From contig CALKUN010000144.1 in NCBI GenBank assembly GCA_937996675.1, forward strand, positions 1 through 18,640: a DNA stretch of 18,640 nt, written 5' to 3'. Position numbers and translations under genes: made by a program. Shown one piece after another: positions 6,645 to 14,594 of the stretch. This stretch comes from an uncultured Candidatus Saccharibacteria bacterium (GTDB taxonomy: Bacteria > Patescibacteriota > Saccharimonadia > CAILAD01 > GCA-016700035). The notes under the pieces were generated by a model that did not search any database, was not told where the DNA came from, and saw only the letters and a program-made list of their open reading frames with translations. Position 1 is the stretch's first letter; each line of letters starts with the position of its first letter.

Positions 6645-7812
6645 CTTGGTCTCCTCCTGTAGTTCTGGTGTTAAGCCATCCATGACGTAATTGTATCAAA
6701 ATCTCGCTACCAGGTGGCACTTCCTGGGGATCGGTTACGACCTTGTTATCAAGTCGCGCGATAGCATAGCCACGTTGCAAGAGTCGAGCTGGGTCGGCCC
6801 CATGTAGTGTCCTGGTGGCAGACTCTAGGCGATGCGTCCATTCCCGATGCTTCTCGCTCCAGGCCTGCACAAACTTGTCGTGCGCACTGCGTCGTGCCTG
6901 CTCAGCATAGACTTCGACCCTCGAGATAAGATCGACTAATCGACGAGCTGCCGTACGGCAGGCCAAGATCCGCTTCTCGACCGAGCGAGCCTGCCGATGC
7001 TGCATATCCCGTAGCGATCGCTTCACCTCCACTTGGTCCGGCGTCAGTCGACGGGCCGCATCGGTTGGCGTCGAAGCCCGTACATCGGCCACCAGCTCAG
7101 CTAGGCTCACATCATCCTCGTGTCCGATGCCGACCAGTGTCGGGATCTGGCTGGCGTAGACGGCGCGTACCACGAGTTCATGGTTAAAGGCCTGCAAGTC
7201 CTCAGCGCTTCCCCCACCGCGGATGACAATAATCGCATCAAGATCAGGCGACTCTCGGTTGAGGTGCTCGATTGCAGCCACTACATCTCCCGGCGCCTTC
7301 ACTCCCTGCACATGGACATGAACGTGATCGATCTCCATCAGTGGCCAGCGATCATTTGAGATCGTCACGAAGTCATTGTAGGCAGCTGCCTCGGTCGAAG
7401 TGATGAGTCCCACGCGCTCCGGATAGTCCGGCAACACACGCTTGCGCTCAGATGCGAAAAGCCCCTCAGCCTCAAACTGCGCCTTGAGCTTGTCAAAAGC
7501 CAGCTTCACCGCTCCCTCACCCGCCAGCTCGACATACTTCACGGTCAGTGAAAAACGCCCCCACTTGGTGAGATTTGGCGTAGCTGTCACACGCACCAGC
7601 ATGCCATCCGCCAAGGCCGTATGCAGCTGGTACTTGGTCATAAAACAGCTGATCGTCGTATCAGCGTCCTTGATATCAAAGAACACCCACTTGTCCTGGT
7701 TGATCTTGAAGCCAGTGATCTCCCCCTCTACAACAACCGACGGATAGGCATACCCAAGGGTCTGATTGATAAAGTCACGAAGCTCACTGACGGATAGCAC
7801 TTCGTTTTCCAC
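6607..7812 (-). CDS. xseA: Exodeoxyribonuclease VII large subunit
   Basis: A 401-residue protein with the N-terminal OB fold (about 4-95; LSVSELRDFINQTL, VVVEGEITGF, WVFFDIKD). The catalytic domain follows, with VGLITSTEAAAYNDF, VIRGGGSAEDLQAFN (about 197-210), VGIGHEDDVSLAE (about 227-239) and STPTDAARRLTP. A coiled-coil-rich C-terminal part comes next. It is somewhat shorter than E. coli XseA (about 456). Exonuclease VII degrades single-stranded DNA from both ends. The start is GTG at 7812, sharing its first G with the TAG stop of the upstream membrane protein gene, with GAGGAGG just before it, so translation is coupled. xseB overlaps its 3' end. Confidence 0.95.
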   Translation of the reverse strand: MENEVLSVSELRDFINQTLGYAYPSVVVEGEITGFKINQDKWVFFDIKDADTTISCFMTKYQLHTALADGMLVRVTATPNLTKWGRFSLTVKYVELAGEGAVKLAFDKLKAQFEAEGLFASERKRVLPDYPERVGLITSTEAAAYNDFVTISNDRWPLMEIDHVHVHVQGVKAPGDVVAAIEHLNRESPDLDAIIVIRGGGSAEDLQAFNHELVVRAVYASQIPTLVGIGHEDDVSLAELVADVRASTPTDAARRLTPDQVEVKRSLRDMQHRQARSVEKRILACRTAARRLVDLISRVEVYAEQARRSAHDKFVQAWSEKHREWTHRLESATRTLHGADPARLLQRGYAIARLDNKVVTDPQEVPPGSEILIQLRHGWLNTRTTGGDQDAKDSQISIELS

Positions 7813-8813
7813 TAGTCCTCCTCATCCAGCGCGTGGCGCTTGTAGAAGTACAAGCCGACCGGGATAAACAGCCAAAACGCGATCAATCGATAGACGGTCG
7901 TCACCGAAAAAGCCAATCCAAACGACACACCAAGTGCCACAAATATTGCTACCATTGTCGCCTCATACACACCAACCCCAGCCGTGAAGACCGACAAGGC
8001 ACTTGCGATGAGGGCGAGGACGTATGCTCCCCCTATGATGCCAGGGTTCACGAATTCACCAAAAGCTAGGAAGATCACGAAAATACTTGCCATCTCGAAG
8101 ACTATACATAAGAAAGCATCGAGCAACGGACGGATTGCGCGACGAGGGTGCTTTGAAAACATGGTGATGAGGTCATGATAACTGTCCACAAAGCGATTGA
8201 TATGTGTTTCGTTGAGCATGTCACGCTTCACCAACTTGAGAATCCAATTGGCGGGACGGGTCAGTATGAAAAGCAATTTCTTGAAGAGAAAGGGATTGAG
8301 CGTTACGACAATTGCGACGATTGCCAGCGCCAGAAGCACACTTATGAAGATGAGCGTCAAGCGGAAGCTTACCTGAATAATTGAGTTTGAGAAGAAGAGG
8401 ACGAGAAAACTTCCAGCCAGAACGGTCACAAGACTCACAGCCGTAGCGATATACCAGAAAAACTGCGCCAGATACGATTGGCGACCGGTAATCTTGCTCT
8501 CATACTGCCGAGCGAAATAAGCTGCGCCGGACAATCCGCCCGATGGAACAACAGTATTGAGAAAGTTCATATTAATGACTCCCGGGAACAATTCTTTGTA
8601 TGTCAGACGCTTATTAAACAATGCGAAGAAATGCTGGTAGTACCGTGTGCTTGACCAGTAGTATCCGTAGCGCGCCGGAAAGATAAGTAAAAGTATCCAA
8701 ATATTGAGGCTTTTGAGCAGCTCAATAAACTCTGGGATCTTTCCAAAATTTCGCACCAAGAGGAGACCAAGCAGAATAAGGACGATAAAGAAGGCAAATT
8801 GGCGCATTTTCAT
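7812..8813 (-). CDS. Flippase-like integral membrane protein (LPG synthase TM / UPF0104 type)
   Basis: A 333-residue protein with about eight hydrophobic segments. The family marks are NFLNTVVPSGGLSGAAYFAR in the first half (PSGG motif) and VFTAGVGVYEATMVAIFVAL near the end (GxGVxE). This is the membrane part of MprF-type lysylphosphatidylglycerol synthases without the aminoacyl-transferase domain. Stand-alone members are thought to move lipids or lipid-linked sugars across the membrane; the substrate here is unknown. The leader appears absent: a TAGAAT lies seven bases before the ATG. It heads an operon with xseA and xseB, which looks like genome compaction rather than shared function. Confidence 0.88.
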   Translation of the reverse strand: MKMRQFAFFIVLILLGLLLVRNFGKIPEFIELLKSLNIWILLLIFPARYGYYWSSTRYYQHFFALFNKRLTYKELFPGVINMNFLNTVVPSGGLSGAAYFARQYESKITGRQSYLAQFFWYIATAVSLVTVLAGSFLVLFFSNSIIQVSFRLTLIFISVLLALAIVAIVVTLNPFLFKKLLFILTRPANWILKLVKRDMLNETHINRFVDSYHDLITMFSKHPRRAIRPLLDAFLCIVFEMASIFVIFLAFGEFVNPGIIGGAYVLALIASALSVFTAGVGVYEATMVAIFVALGVSFGLAFSVTTVYRLIAFWLFIPVGLYFYKRHALDEED

Positions 8814-8820
8814 ATTCCCT

Positions 8821-8826
8821 ATTCTA
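8821..8826 (-). promoter_or_regulatory. Probable -10 box giving a leaderless transcript
   Basis: TAGAAT (leftward) ends seven bases before the ATG at 8813, so transcription is predicted to start at the A of the start codon. There is no ribosome binding site. The terminator at 8866-8896 isolates the gene from the one upstream, which supports a promoter here. No -35 is evident. Confidence 0.45.
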
Positions 8827-8859
8827 CCGCTTTGGCCCAGATCATGCGACGGATAATAG

Positions 8860-8896
8860 ACAAAAGAAGAACCCCAGCGAAAAGCCGGGGCTCTTC
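8860..8896 (-). terminator. Intrinsic terminator after the solitary hypothetical gene
   Basis: Read leftward, a 13-base-arm stem (8884-8896 with 8866-8878, two internal mismatches, four consecutive C-G pairs) has a five-base loop. It is followed by the T-rich TTCTTTTG. It lies 26 bases after the stop of the gene ending at 8922. Confidence 0.85.
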
Positions 8897-8921
8897 TCTG
8901 GGGTTGGTTGGCTGATTAGGC

Positions 8922-9419
8922 CTAGGCCGTGGTGACCATGGAGCGTATGTACTCGAAGAAGGCTCGGATGTCAGCCTTCTCCTGCGCAGAAACTTCACCT
9001 TCGACAGAATTGAGTAGCTCAAAGCCGTGGGCCTTGTAGCATGCACCGGAAAGTGCAAACTCGAGCGTCAGCGTGTAATTCGTGATCCACTCGCTGGTGA
9101 ACCGCACTGTGTAGTCGACTCCTCCAAGACGCCAATTGCCACATACCACGCCACGAGCATCCATAGCGAACTCAAGATTGCTCCAGTTCGGCTCGGCAGA
9201 CCTCGACAAATTGAGGCCTGCCACATCGTACTCGATCCGCCGTATCTCCCTCATGAGGTTCGAGAGGCGAACGAGCGCGAGGTTGTACTCATGGCGAGTC
9301 CGATTCTGCGCTTCGTTATGACCCTTCTTGTAGGCGAGCTGAACGGCGGTGCGTCCCTTGAAATGCTGAATCGTCAGAGCGATCACAGCAAGAAACAGCA
9401 ACACAATCAGATACTTCAT
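8922..9419 (-). CDS. Membrane-anchored hypothetical protein
   Basis: A 165-residue protein opening with a hydrophobic segment (YLIVLLFLAVIALTI, about residues 3-17). Since no clear cleavage site follows it, this is probably a membrane anchor rather than a cleaved signal. A charged helical stretch (about 20-65) precedes a beta-rich C-terminal domain (CGNWRLGGVDYTVRF, TLTLEFALSGACYKAHG) with two cysteines that could pair outside the cell. I do not recognise the family. AAAGGA lies a few bases before the ATG. It stands alone with its own promoter, leader hairpin and terminator, unlike its operonic neighbours, and its stop codon lies in the perfect palindrome GGCCTAGGCC (8919-8928). Confidence 0.8.
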   Translation of the reverse strand: MKYLIVLLFLAVIALTIQHFKGRTAVQLAYKKGHNEAQNRTRHEYNLALVRLSNLMREIRRIEYDVAGLNLSRSAEPNWSNLEFAMDARGVVCGNWRLGGVDYTVRFTSEWITNYTLTLEFALSGACYKAHGFELLNSVEGEVSAQEKADIRAFFEYIRSMVTTA

Positions 9420-9433
9420 GTAAGGTCCTTTTG

Positions 9434-9454
9434 GTAAAAAGAGGGATTCCCTCT
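9434..9454 (-). promoter_or_regulatory. Terminator-like hairpin in the leader of the solitary gene
   Basis: Leftward, AGAGGG-AAT-CCCTCT is a six-bp GC-rich stem followed by five T, the form of an intrinsic terminator. It lies between the predicted promoter (TTGACA at 9522-9517) and the ribosome binding site. An alternative stem CTCG-CCAT-CGAG just upstream shares bases with its 5' arm, the layout of an attenuator. The function is inferred. Confidence 0.4.
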
Positions 9455-9493
9455 CGATGGCGAGGTGCCATGCTCTTCAGAATTCGTAATACT

Positions 9494-9522
9494 ACATTAC
9501 ATTATTTTATTGCTTTTGTCAA
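9494..9522 (-). promoter_or_regulatory. Candidate promoter of the solitary hypothetical gene
   Basis: A perfect TTGACA (complement of 9517-9522) is followed after 17 bases by the weaker TAATGT (9499-9494). Transcription would start near 9487, leaving a leader of about 67 bases, far longer than that of most genes in the window. Confidence 0.4.
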
Positions 9523-9587
9523 TGTATACAGCCCCTACTCAAACCGAGAGATTATTGACTTAGGCTGTAAATTATTCTGTTATATGT

Positions 9588-9593
9588 TATACT
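9588..9593 (+). promoter_or_regulatory. Extended -10 promoter giving a leaderless transcript
   Basis: TGTTATACT holds an extended -10 (TG, one base, TATACT). The hexamer ends six bases before the ATG at 9600, so transcription is predicted to begin at or next to the start codon. There is no ribosome binding site. TTGACT at 9555-9560 is too distant (27 bases) to be its -35, which fits an extended -10 type. Confidence 0.5.
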
Positions 9594-9599
9594 GCCTGA

Positions 9600-10739
9600 A
9601 TGCAAGAATGGTTTTCACTCCTGGGACGAGAGACCGCACTCGGTGCTGCCGAAGTCGCTGCCCTCTCCCCTCAAGCAACACTTACCATCACAGCCTCTAT
9701 CCTTCGTGGAACAGGGGTCATCCCTGATTGGGATCGATGTGGCAGCATTGTACGTGCTGGTAAAGTCCTCGGTAGTGGACCAATCCAATCAGCCAAGGAC
9801 CTGGCCACGACGATCGTGGAGCTCATCCCCGCCAAGGATAGTAAGTTTGTCCTCGGCCTCAGCGCGCCGGGCATGGCCTCACCGCGCTACAGCAACCTCT
9901 GCAAGGCGATCAAGCAGGCCGCAGTACTCACCGATCGAAAAGTCCGCATCATTCGCTCACAGACTGGCACAGTGCTCAATACTGGCGAGCTCAGCCACAA
10001 CGGCGTCATGCGTAAAGGTGCTGAGTTCATGATCTGGGAAGAAAAAGGCCATACCTTTATCGGTCAAGTTAGCTGGGAGCAAGATGTCGCCGCCTACGCT
10101 GCCCGCGACCAGGCCCGTCCAGCTCGTGATGCTCGTGTTGGAATGTTGCCACCAAAGCTCGCCCAGACCCTCATCAACCTCGCTCAAGTCCCAGCCGACC
10201 AAACAATCTACGATCCGTTCTGCGGCACGGGCGTTGTCCTGCAGGAATCTCTCCGCATGAGCTACACTGTCGGCGGCAGCGATCTGTCAGCTGATATGCA
10301 AAAAGCCACCAAGCAAAATCTCGCCTGGTATATCGAGCAATACCAACTGCCCGAGCAAGACTACTCGATCAAACAGGCCGATGCTCGTCATCTCTCGAGT
10401 AAAAGCGGCATCACCGCTATTGTAGCCGAGGGGTATCTCGGCGACGCCGGACTTCTCGAAGCCAGCCCCGAGCGAATGCGCACTGAGGCTAATAAGATCA
10501 GTACGTTCTACCGAGAAGTCTTCACCTCATGGAAACAGCTCCCCGACCTCACCCACATCGTTCTGGCATTGCCAGTCTGGTATGCCGGCTCGACGCAAAT
10601 CACGCTTCCAATCCTTGACTCTCTCGAAGAAATCGGGTATTCTATGGAGCAGTTCGCGCCGAATGGCGACACCCGGCTCGTCTACCATAGACCAGGCCAA
10701 ACCGTCGGTCGCATGATCGTGAAACTCAAGAAGATTTAA
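9600..10739 (+). CDS. Trm11/THUMP-type RNA or DNA methyltransferase-like protein
   Basis: A 379-residue protein. The N-terminal part (WFSLLGRETALGAAEVAAL) matches the start of Trm11/TrmG10-like tRNA guanosine methyltransferases. The linker RDQARPARDARVGMLPPKLA (about 169-188) is typical of the family, and the SAM-binding motif I is IYDPFCGTGVVLQES (about 203-217). The usual motif IV (D/N-P-P-Y) is replaced by AEGYLG at about 276-281, so the catalytic chemistry is uncertain. Relatives methylate N2 of a tRNA guanosine. It is followed after 20 bases by rpmA, so it shares a transcript with a translation gene, consistent with an RNA-modification role. Confidence 0.85.
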   Translation: MQEWFSLLGRETALGAAEVAALSPQATLTITASILRGTGVIPDWDRCGSIVRAGKVLGSGPIQSAKDLATTIVELIPAKDSKFVLGLSAPGMASPRYSNLCKAIKQAAVLTDRKVRIIRSQTGTVLNTGELSHNGVMRKGAEFMIWEEKGHTFIGQVSWEQDVAAYAARDQARPARDARVGMLPPKLAQTLINLAQVPADQTIYDPFCGTGVVLQESLRMSYTVGGSDLSADMQKATKQNLAWYIEQYQLPEQDYSIKQADARHLSSKSGITAIVAEGYLGDAGLLEASPERMRTEANKISTFYREVFTSWKQLPDLTHIVLALPVWYAGSTQITLPILDSLEEIGYSMEQFAPNGDTRLVYHRPGQTVGRMIVKLKKI

Positions 10740-10759
10740 TCAGGTAAGGATAAGAAACT

Positions 10760-11044
10760 ATGTCACATACTAAAGCCGGTGGATCCACTCGAAACGGTCG
10801 AGATTCAGCCGGAAAACGCCTCGGCGTCAAACTGTTCGGCGGACAAACTGTTCAGCCAGGCGATATCATTATTCGTCAGCGCGGCAGCAAGTACGTTGCT
10901 GGTGATAATACCTTCCTCGCAAAAGACTTCACCATCCACGCTGCTCAAGAAGGCGTAGTCGCTTTCAAGCAAGTTCAGCAAAGACGCTTCACTGGTAAGC
11001 CCGATAAAAAGACCGTGGTCTTTGTCGACACAGCCACAGCCTAG
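10760..11044 (+). CDS. rpmA: Large ribosomal subunit protein bL27
   Basis: A 94-residue protein with the near-universal start SHTKAGGSTRNGRDS, then KRLGVKLFGGQTVQPGDIII, RQRGSKYVAGDN and a C-terminal beta-strand region. bL27 reaches the peptidyl transferase centre with its N-terminus; here that tail is short, without the cleaved extension seen in Firmicutes. AAGGA lies about nine bases before the ATG. The usual partner rplU is not adjacent; a methyltransferase gene takes its place. A strong hairpin follows. Confidence 0.97.
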   Translation: MSHTKAGGSTRNGRDSAGKRLGVKLFGGQTVQPGDIIIRQRGSKYVAGDNTFLAKDFTIHAAQEGVVAFKQVQQRRFTGKPDKKTVVFVDTATA

Positions 11045-11061
11045 CGACCAGAATCGCATCT

Positions 11062-11095
11062 CACTAAAAACCCACCGCAAGGTGGGTTTTTAGTG
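11062..11095. terminator. Strong, probably bidirectional terminator after rpmA
   Basis: A perfect 15-bp stem closes on GCAA (11062-11076 with 11081-11095; core AAAAACCCACC/GGTGGGTTTTT). The stem base is A/T-rich, giving T-runs on both strands, so it can also stop leftward transcription from the response regulator gene. Confidence 0.93.
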
Positions 11096-11129
11096 CCGGT
11101 CTAGTACAGACTCCTTTATCAAGATGCTG

Positions 11130-11227
11130 AGCAAGACAGAGCTTTTATATATTCTGAGGCGTACGGTGAAGAATATATCAAAGCGACTAACGCAGCTCAG
11201 CGCTTGAGAAATGAGTCGCGCCGCAAT
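11130..11227 (-). repeat. Dispersed noncoding element, copy A
   Basis: Immediately after the leftward response regulator stop lies a segment that shares 27 of 32 bases with copy B at 17188-17219 (core CGCAGC-CAGCGC and TGAGTCGCG). TACGGTGA lies about 26 bases further on in both copies. Copy A also holds a long inverted repeat, 11141-11155 with 11170-11184 (14 of 15 bases paired, ATATATTCT/AGAATATAT), round a 14-base loop. No reading frame or transposase is associated. Confidence 0.65.
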
Positions 11228-11635
11228 CTAGGAGGACGAAGGCGAAGCTTTGTCCGTCAGCCCCAAGTGTTTCTTCACAATATGAACCACATCAGCCATG
11301 GCGACCTGGCTCTTGATGATGTAGTCGTCGACCCCCAATGACTTGGCTCGTTCGAGATCTTTTTCACTCGAGAGGGCTGTCATCATGATCACCTTCGTAT
11401 TCTTGGTCTGCGGTGTATTGCGCAAGATATCGAGGACATCAAATCCCGATACGCGAGGCATCATGATATCGAGCAGGATCAGTGTCGGTGTCTCGCTGAC
11501 GGCTTTTGCGAGAGCTTCTTCACCGTTGGCTGCCCAAACAGTGTTCAAACCCTCGGCTTCAAAGCGTGCCTTGTAGACCTGCGCGAGTTCATCATCGTCC
11601 TCGACAAGCAAAATAACTGGTTTTCGTTCTTCCAT
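11228..11635 (-). CDS. Receiver-only response regulator
   Basis: A 135-residue CheY-like single-domain protein. Acidic pocket D13/D14 lies in ILLVEDDDEL, phosphoacceptor D56 in LILLDIMMPRVSGFD, T86 in VIMMTALS and K108 in DDYIIKS; all key residues are present. No DNA-binding output domain follows; the last residues (TDKASPSSS) are a short tail. It starts 15 bases after pyrG and is probably co-transcribed, with only a weak ribosome binding site. No histidine kinase lies in the window. It could act as a phosphorelay intermediate or by protein-protein contact. Confidence 0.95.
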   Translation of the reverse strand: MEERKPVILLVEDDDELAQVYKARFEAEGLNTVWAANGEEALAKAVSETPTLILLDIMMPRVSGFDVLDILRNTPQTKNTKVIMMTALSSEKDLERAKSLGVDDYIIKSQVAMADVVHIVKKHLGLTDKASPSSS

Positions 11636-11650
11636 GGTTTTTATATGCCC

Positions 11651-13300
11651 CTATTCGCCCTTTAATCTACTACTACCCGCCATTATACTCGTGGCCTGAG
11701 TACTTGGTAAAGCCCTTATGCTACTGGCGATCAAGCCGAGGAAGAGCGGATGGGGCTTGAGGGGACGAGATAAAAACTCAGGGTGGTACTGGCTAGCAAC
11801 GAAGTACGGATGATCAGCGATCTCCACCACTTCTACGAGTTGGCCTTCATACGAAGTACCCGAGAAAGTCAGACCTTTTGCAGACAACAGCGCACGGTAT
11901 TCATTGTTCACCTCATACCGATGACGATGACGCTCAGTGATGTCAGTCGTGCCGTAGACCTCGGCGGCTAGCGAGCCTTTAGCCAGTGTCGTGTCGTAGT
12001 CTCCTAGCCGCATACTCCCACCCATCGGTACGCCGAGCTGATCGGGCATGATGTGGACCACCGGATGCGGCGTACCACTAGAAAACTCTGTGGAGTGAGC
12101 ATCGGCGAGGCTCGCCACGTTACGAGCGAACTCGATCACCGCCACCTGCAAACCAAGGCATATACCAAGATACGGAACGCCATGCTCACGGGAATATTGA
12201 GCAGCAATGATCTTACCCTCAACACCACGCTCGCCAAATCCGCCTGGCACGAGAATGCCATCAAGTCCTTCGAGCGGCTTGGTTGAGGTAGTGAGCTTCT
12301 CGGCATCAATCCACTTGAGTTCGAGCTGGTGATTATGGTCCCATGAAGCAGCCCGCAAGGCTTCAGCTATCGAAAGGTAGGTGTCTTCATGGTCCAGATA
12401 TTTGGCGATAACGCCGATTGTGACAATTGGCTTCTTGGCCAGAATGCGATCTACGAGGTTCTCCAGCTCACCCAGCTCCGGCTTCCGACAAGCTAGCTCC
12501 AGTCGCCCACAAATATAGTCGCCGATGCCCGACTCCTCCATATTGAGAGGCACCTGATAGACAGTTTTAGCGGTCGGCATGGCCACGATAGCTTCTTTAT
12601 CAACGTCACAGTAAAGCGAGAGCTTCTCGATCACGCTCGGCTTCACATCATGATCAGTGCGCACCGCCAGAATGTCGGGCTGGATACCAACTTCACGCAG
12701 ATCGCGCACACTATTCTGGGCTGGCTTCGACTTTACTTCCTTACTGGCTGCCAAGTATGGGAGAAAGACCACATGGACATACAGCACATTATTCTCACCA
12801 ACCCGTCGCTTAAATTGACGAATTGACTCAATTACCGCCAATGACTCATAGTCACCAATCGTACCGCCAACTTCACAGATATGAATATCAAACCCACGAC
12901 CAGCCTCGACGATACGTCGCTGGTACTCGTCCGTAATATGCGGGATCACCTGCACCGTCTTGCCGAGATACGCGCCATCACGCTCATCAGCAAAAACCTT
13001 GGAGTACACCTGTCCACTCATGACCGAGCTTGAACGGTTCAGCTCTTGATCGAGAAAACGCTCATAGTGACCCAGATCAAGATCAGTCTCGGCTCCATCT
13101 TGAGTTACAAAAACTTCCCCATGTTCAGCTGGATTGAGTGTGCCAGCGTCAAAATTAAAATACGGATCCATTTTTTGAATGTTGACCCGTAATCCTCGCG
13201 CTTTGAGTATCGCGCCGATCGATGCTGATGTTATTCCCTTGCCAGAACCTGAAACTACTCCACCCGTCACAAAAATATACTTTGTTTGCTTCTCGCTCAC
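11651..13300 (-). CDS. pyrG: CTP synthase
   Basis: A 549-residue protein of normal length. The N-terminal amidoligase domain carries VTGGVVSGSGKG (about 11-22), HGEVFVTQDGAETDLDLGHY and SKPAQNSVRDLR. The C-terminal class I glutaminase domain carries VPGGFGERG, the catalytic Cys in LGICLGLQ (C381) and the His-Glu of QYHPE (H506, E508). It makes CTP from UTP, ATP and glutamine in the cytoplasm. The start is GTG at 13300, preceded by GGAGGG; TAGATA at 13320-13315 is a possible -10 only 14 bases before the GTG. The response regulator follows directly. Confidence 0.97.
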   Translation of the reverse strand: MSEKQTKYIFVTGGVVSGSGKGITSASIGAILKARGLRVNIQKMDPYFNFDAGTLNPAEHGEVFVTQDGAETDLDLGHYERFLDQELNRSSSVMSGQVYSKVFADERDGAYLGKTVQVIPHITDEYQRRIVEAGRGFDIHICEVGGTIGDYESLAVIESIRQFKRRVGENNVLYVHVVFLPYLAASKEVKSKPAQNSVRDLREVGIQPDILAVRTDHDVKPSVIEKLSLYCDVDKEAIVAMPTAKTVYQVPLNMEESGIGDYICGRLELACRKPELGELENLVDRILAKKPIVTIGVIAKYLDHEDTYLSIAEALRAASWDHNHQLELKWIDAEKLTTSTKPLEGLDGILVPGGFGERGVEGKIIAAQYSREHGVPYLGICLGLQVAVIEFARNVASLADAHSTEFSSGTPHPVVHIMPDQLGVPMGGSMRLGDYDTTLAKGSLAAEVYGTTDITERHRHRYEVNNEYRALLSAKGLTFSGTSYEGQLVEVVEIADHPYFVASQYHPEFLSRPLKPHPLFLGLIASSIRALPSTQATSIMAGSSRLKGE

Positions 13301-13314
13301 GCCACCCTCCGTTT

Positions 13315-13320
13315 TATCTA
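13315..13320 (-). promoter_or_regulatory. Possible -10 box of pyrG
   Basis: TAGATA (leftward) ends 14 bases before the GTG start, predicting a leader of about 7-8 bases that would contain part of the GGAGGG site. No -35 is recognisable, so the call rests on position and on the similar layout at other genes. Confidence 0.35.
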
Positions 13321-13383
13321 GTGTACGTGGTGCTTACGCTTACCTGCAAGGGTTTTGTGAGCGATTTCTAGACAAGCCAGCAA

Positions 13384-14586
13384 CTATTGGGCAGCCAGCT
13401 CGAGAGCCTTATCAAGCTGAGGGTCACGGCCAGCATTATAATCTTCGGAACTATTCTTGACCTCGACGTCAGGCGCGATGCCTTCCTTGGAGATGTTGAC
13501 GCCCTTTGGCGTGTACCAGTGAGCGACTGTCACTTTGAGCTGGTTACCATCAGAGAGATTTTTGATCTCCTGCACACTCCCCTTACCGTAAGTCTTCTCT
13601 CCAACGAGTGTGGCTCGACCATTGTCCTTGAGCGCGCCCGCCGCAATCTCCGCAGCTGAGGCTGAGCCGCCGTTTACGAGAATGATGAGCTTCACCTTTG
13701 TGAGCGCACCGCCCGGGTTTGCAACCAGCGTCTTTGACTCCGAATGGCGACTGCGCTCTTCGACTACTGTCCCACTATCCAAGAACTCTGACGATACCGT
13801 CACAGCGCTATTGAGGTAGCCACCTGGATTATCACGCAGGTCAAGAACGATCTTCGTTACACCCTGCTTTGCTAAGTCAGCCGTTGCAGCTCGAATTGCC
13901 GTATCGGTGTCGTCACCAAACTGTCGGAGCCTGATGTACCCAATGCCACCTGGCTTCACTTCATACTTCACGCTAGAGACCGTGATCGTATCGCGGACTA
14001 TCGTGAGCTCGAGAGGCTTGTCCGATCCGCGCAGGATAGTCAGCTTTACTTCAGTCCCCTTTTCACCGCGAATCTTATCAACTGCGGTATCAAGGGTCAT
14101 CTCGGACGTATCTTCAGTACCAATGAGTCCAATGACATCACCAGATCGCAAGCCAGCTTTTGCAGCCGGTGACCCATCGAGTGGAGAGATAACCGTCAGA
14201 CGGTTGTTCTTGAGACCGATCTCGATGCCGATACCTGATAGCTCACCCTTCAAAGAGTCGCTCAAGGCTTTTGATTGAGTCTTGTCGAGGAATGTCGTGT
14301 ATGGGTCGCCGAGGCTAGCCACCAACCCACGCACCGCACCCTGTGACATTTTCTCGCCGTCGATATCACCGTCGAAGTTATCTTTGAGGATTTGCTTGAC
14401 GCCTGCTAGGTCGGCTACAGCCTGCGAACCACGAGTAATCGTCGTACCACGTACGACCCAGCCAAAGCCAACTCCAAGCATCAAGGCGATGACGATGAAG
14501 AGCCAGCTCGGTGCTCGGCGGACGTGAATAATGGGTGGGACGTCGGGGTCAGTGATAGATTTCGGTTGTGGTAAAGGCTTTTTCAT
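13384..14586 (-). CDS. C-terminal processing peptidase, S41 family
   Basis: A 400-residue protein with a short cytoplasmic tail and one membrane segment (about 28-46, WLFIVIALMLGVGFGWVV). A helical N-terminal region contains GDPYTTFLD, and a PDZ domain (about 113-198) contains GIGIEIG, SPAAKAGLRSGDVI and IRGEKGTEV. In the S41 core, DLRDNPGGYL, the nucleophile region NGGSASAAEI (likely S308) and the general base in TYGKGSVQ (K335) are all intact. These CtpA/CtpB-type proteases trim or degrade envelope proteins, and relatives control peptidoglycan hydrolases. It lies next to two CHAP hydrolases and ftsX, which supports such a role. A TACAAT lies eight bases before the ATG, so it is probably transcribed alone and leaderless. 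Confidence 0.95.
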   Translation of the reverse strand: MKKPLPQPKSITDPDVPPIIHVRRAPSWLFIVIALMLGVGFGWVVRGTTITRGSQAVADLAGVKQILKDNFDGDIDGEKMSQGAVRGLVASLGDPYTTFLDKTQSKALSDSLKGELSGIGIEIGLKNNRLTVISPLDGSPAAKAGLRSGDVIGLIGTEDTSEMTLDTAVDKIRGEKGTEVKLTILRGSDKPLELTIVRDTITVSSVKYEVKPGGIGYIRLRQFGDDTDTAIRAATADLAKQGVTKIVLDLRDNPGGYLNSAVTVSSEFLDSGTVVEERSRHSESKTLVANPGGALTKVKLIILVNGGSASAAEIAAGALKDNGRATLVGEKTYGKGSVQEIKNLSDGNQLKVTVAHWYTPKGVNISKEGIAPDVEVKNSSEDYNAGRDPQLDKALELAAQ

Positions 14587-14594
14587 ATCGTTCT

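Noticed and set aside
6645..6683. Longer xseB starting at 6683
   Set aside because: The extra 13 residues do not fit the family and the internal ATG at 6644 has an ideal AGGAGG site.
9027..9437. 136-codon plus-strand frame opposite the solitary hypothetical gene
   Set aside because: The leftward frame has a membrane anchor, ribosome binding site, promoter and terminator; this one has none.
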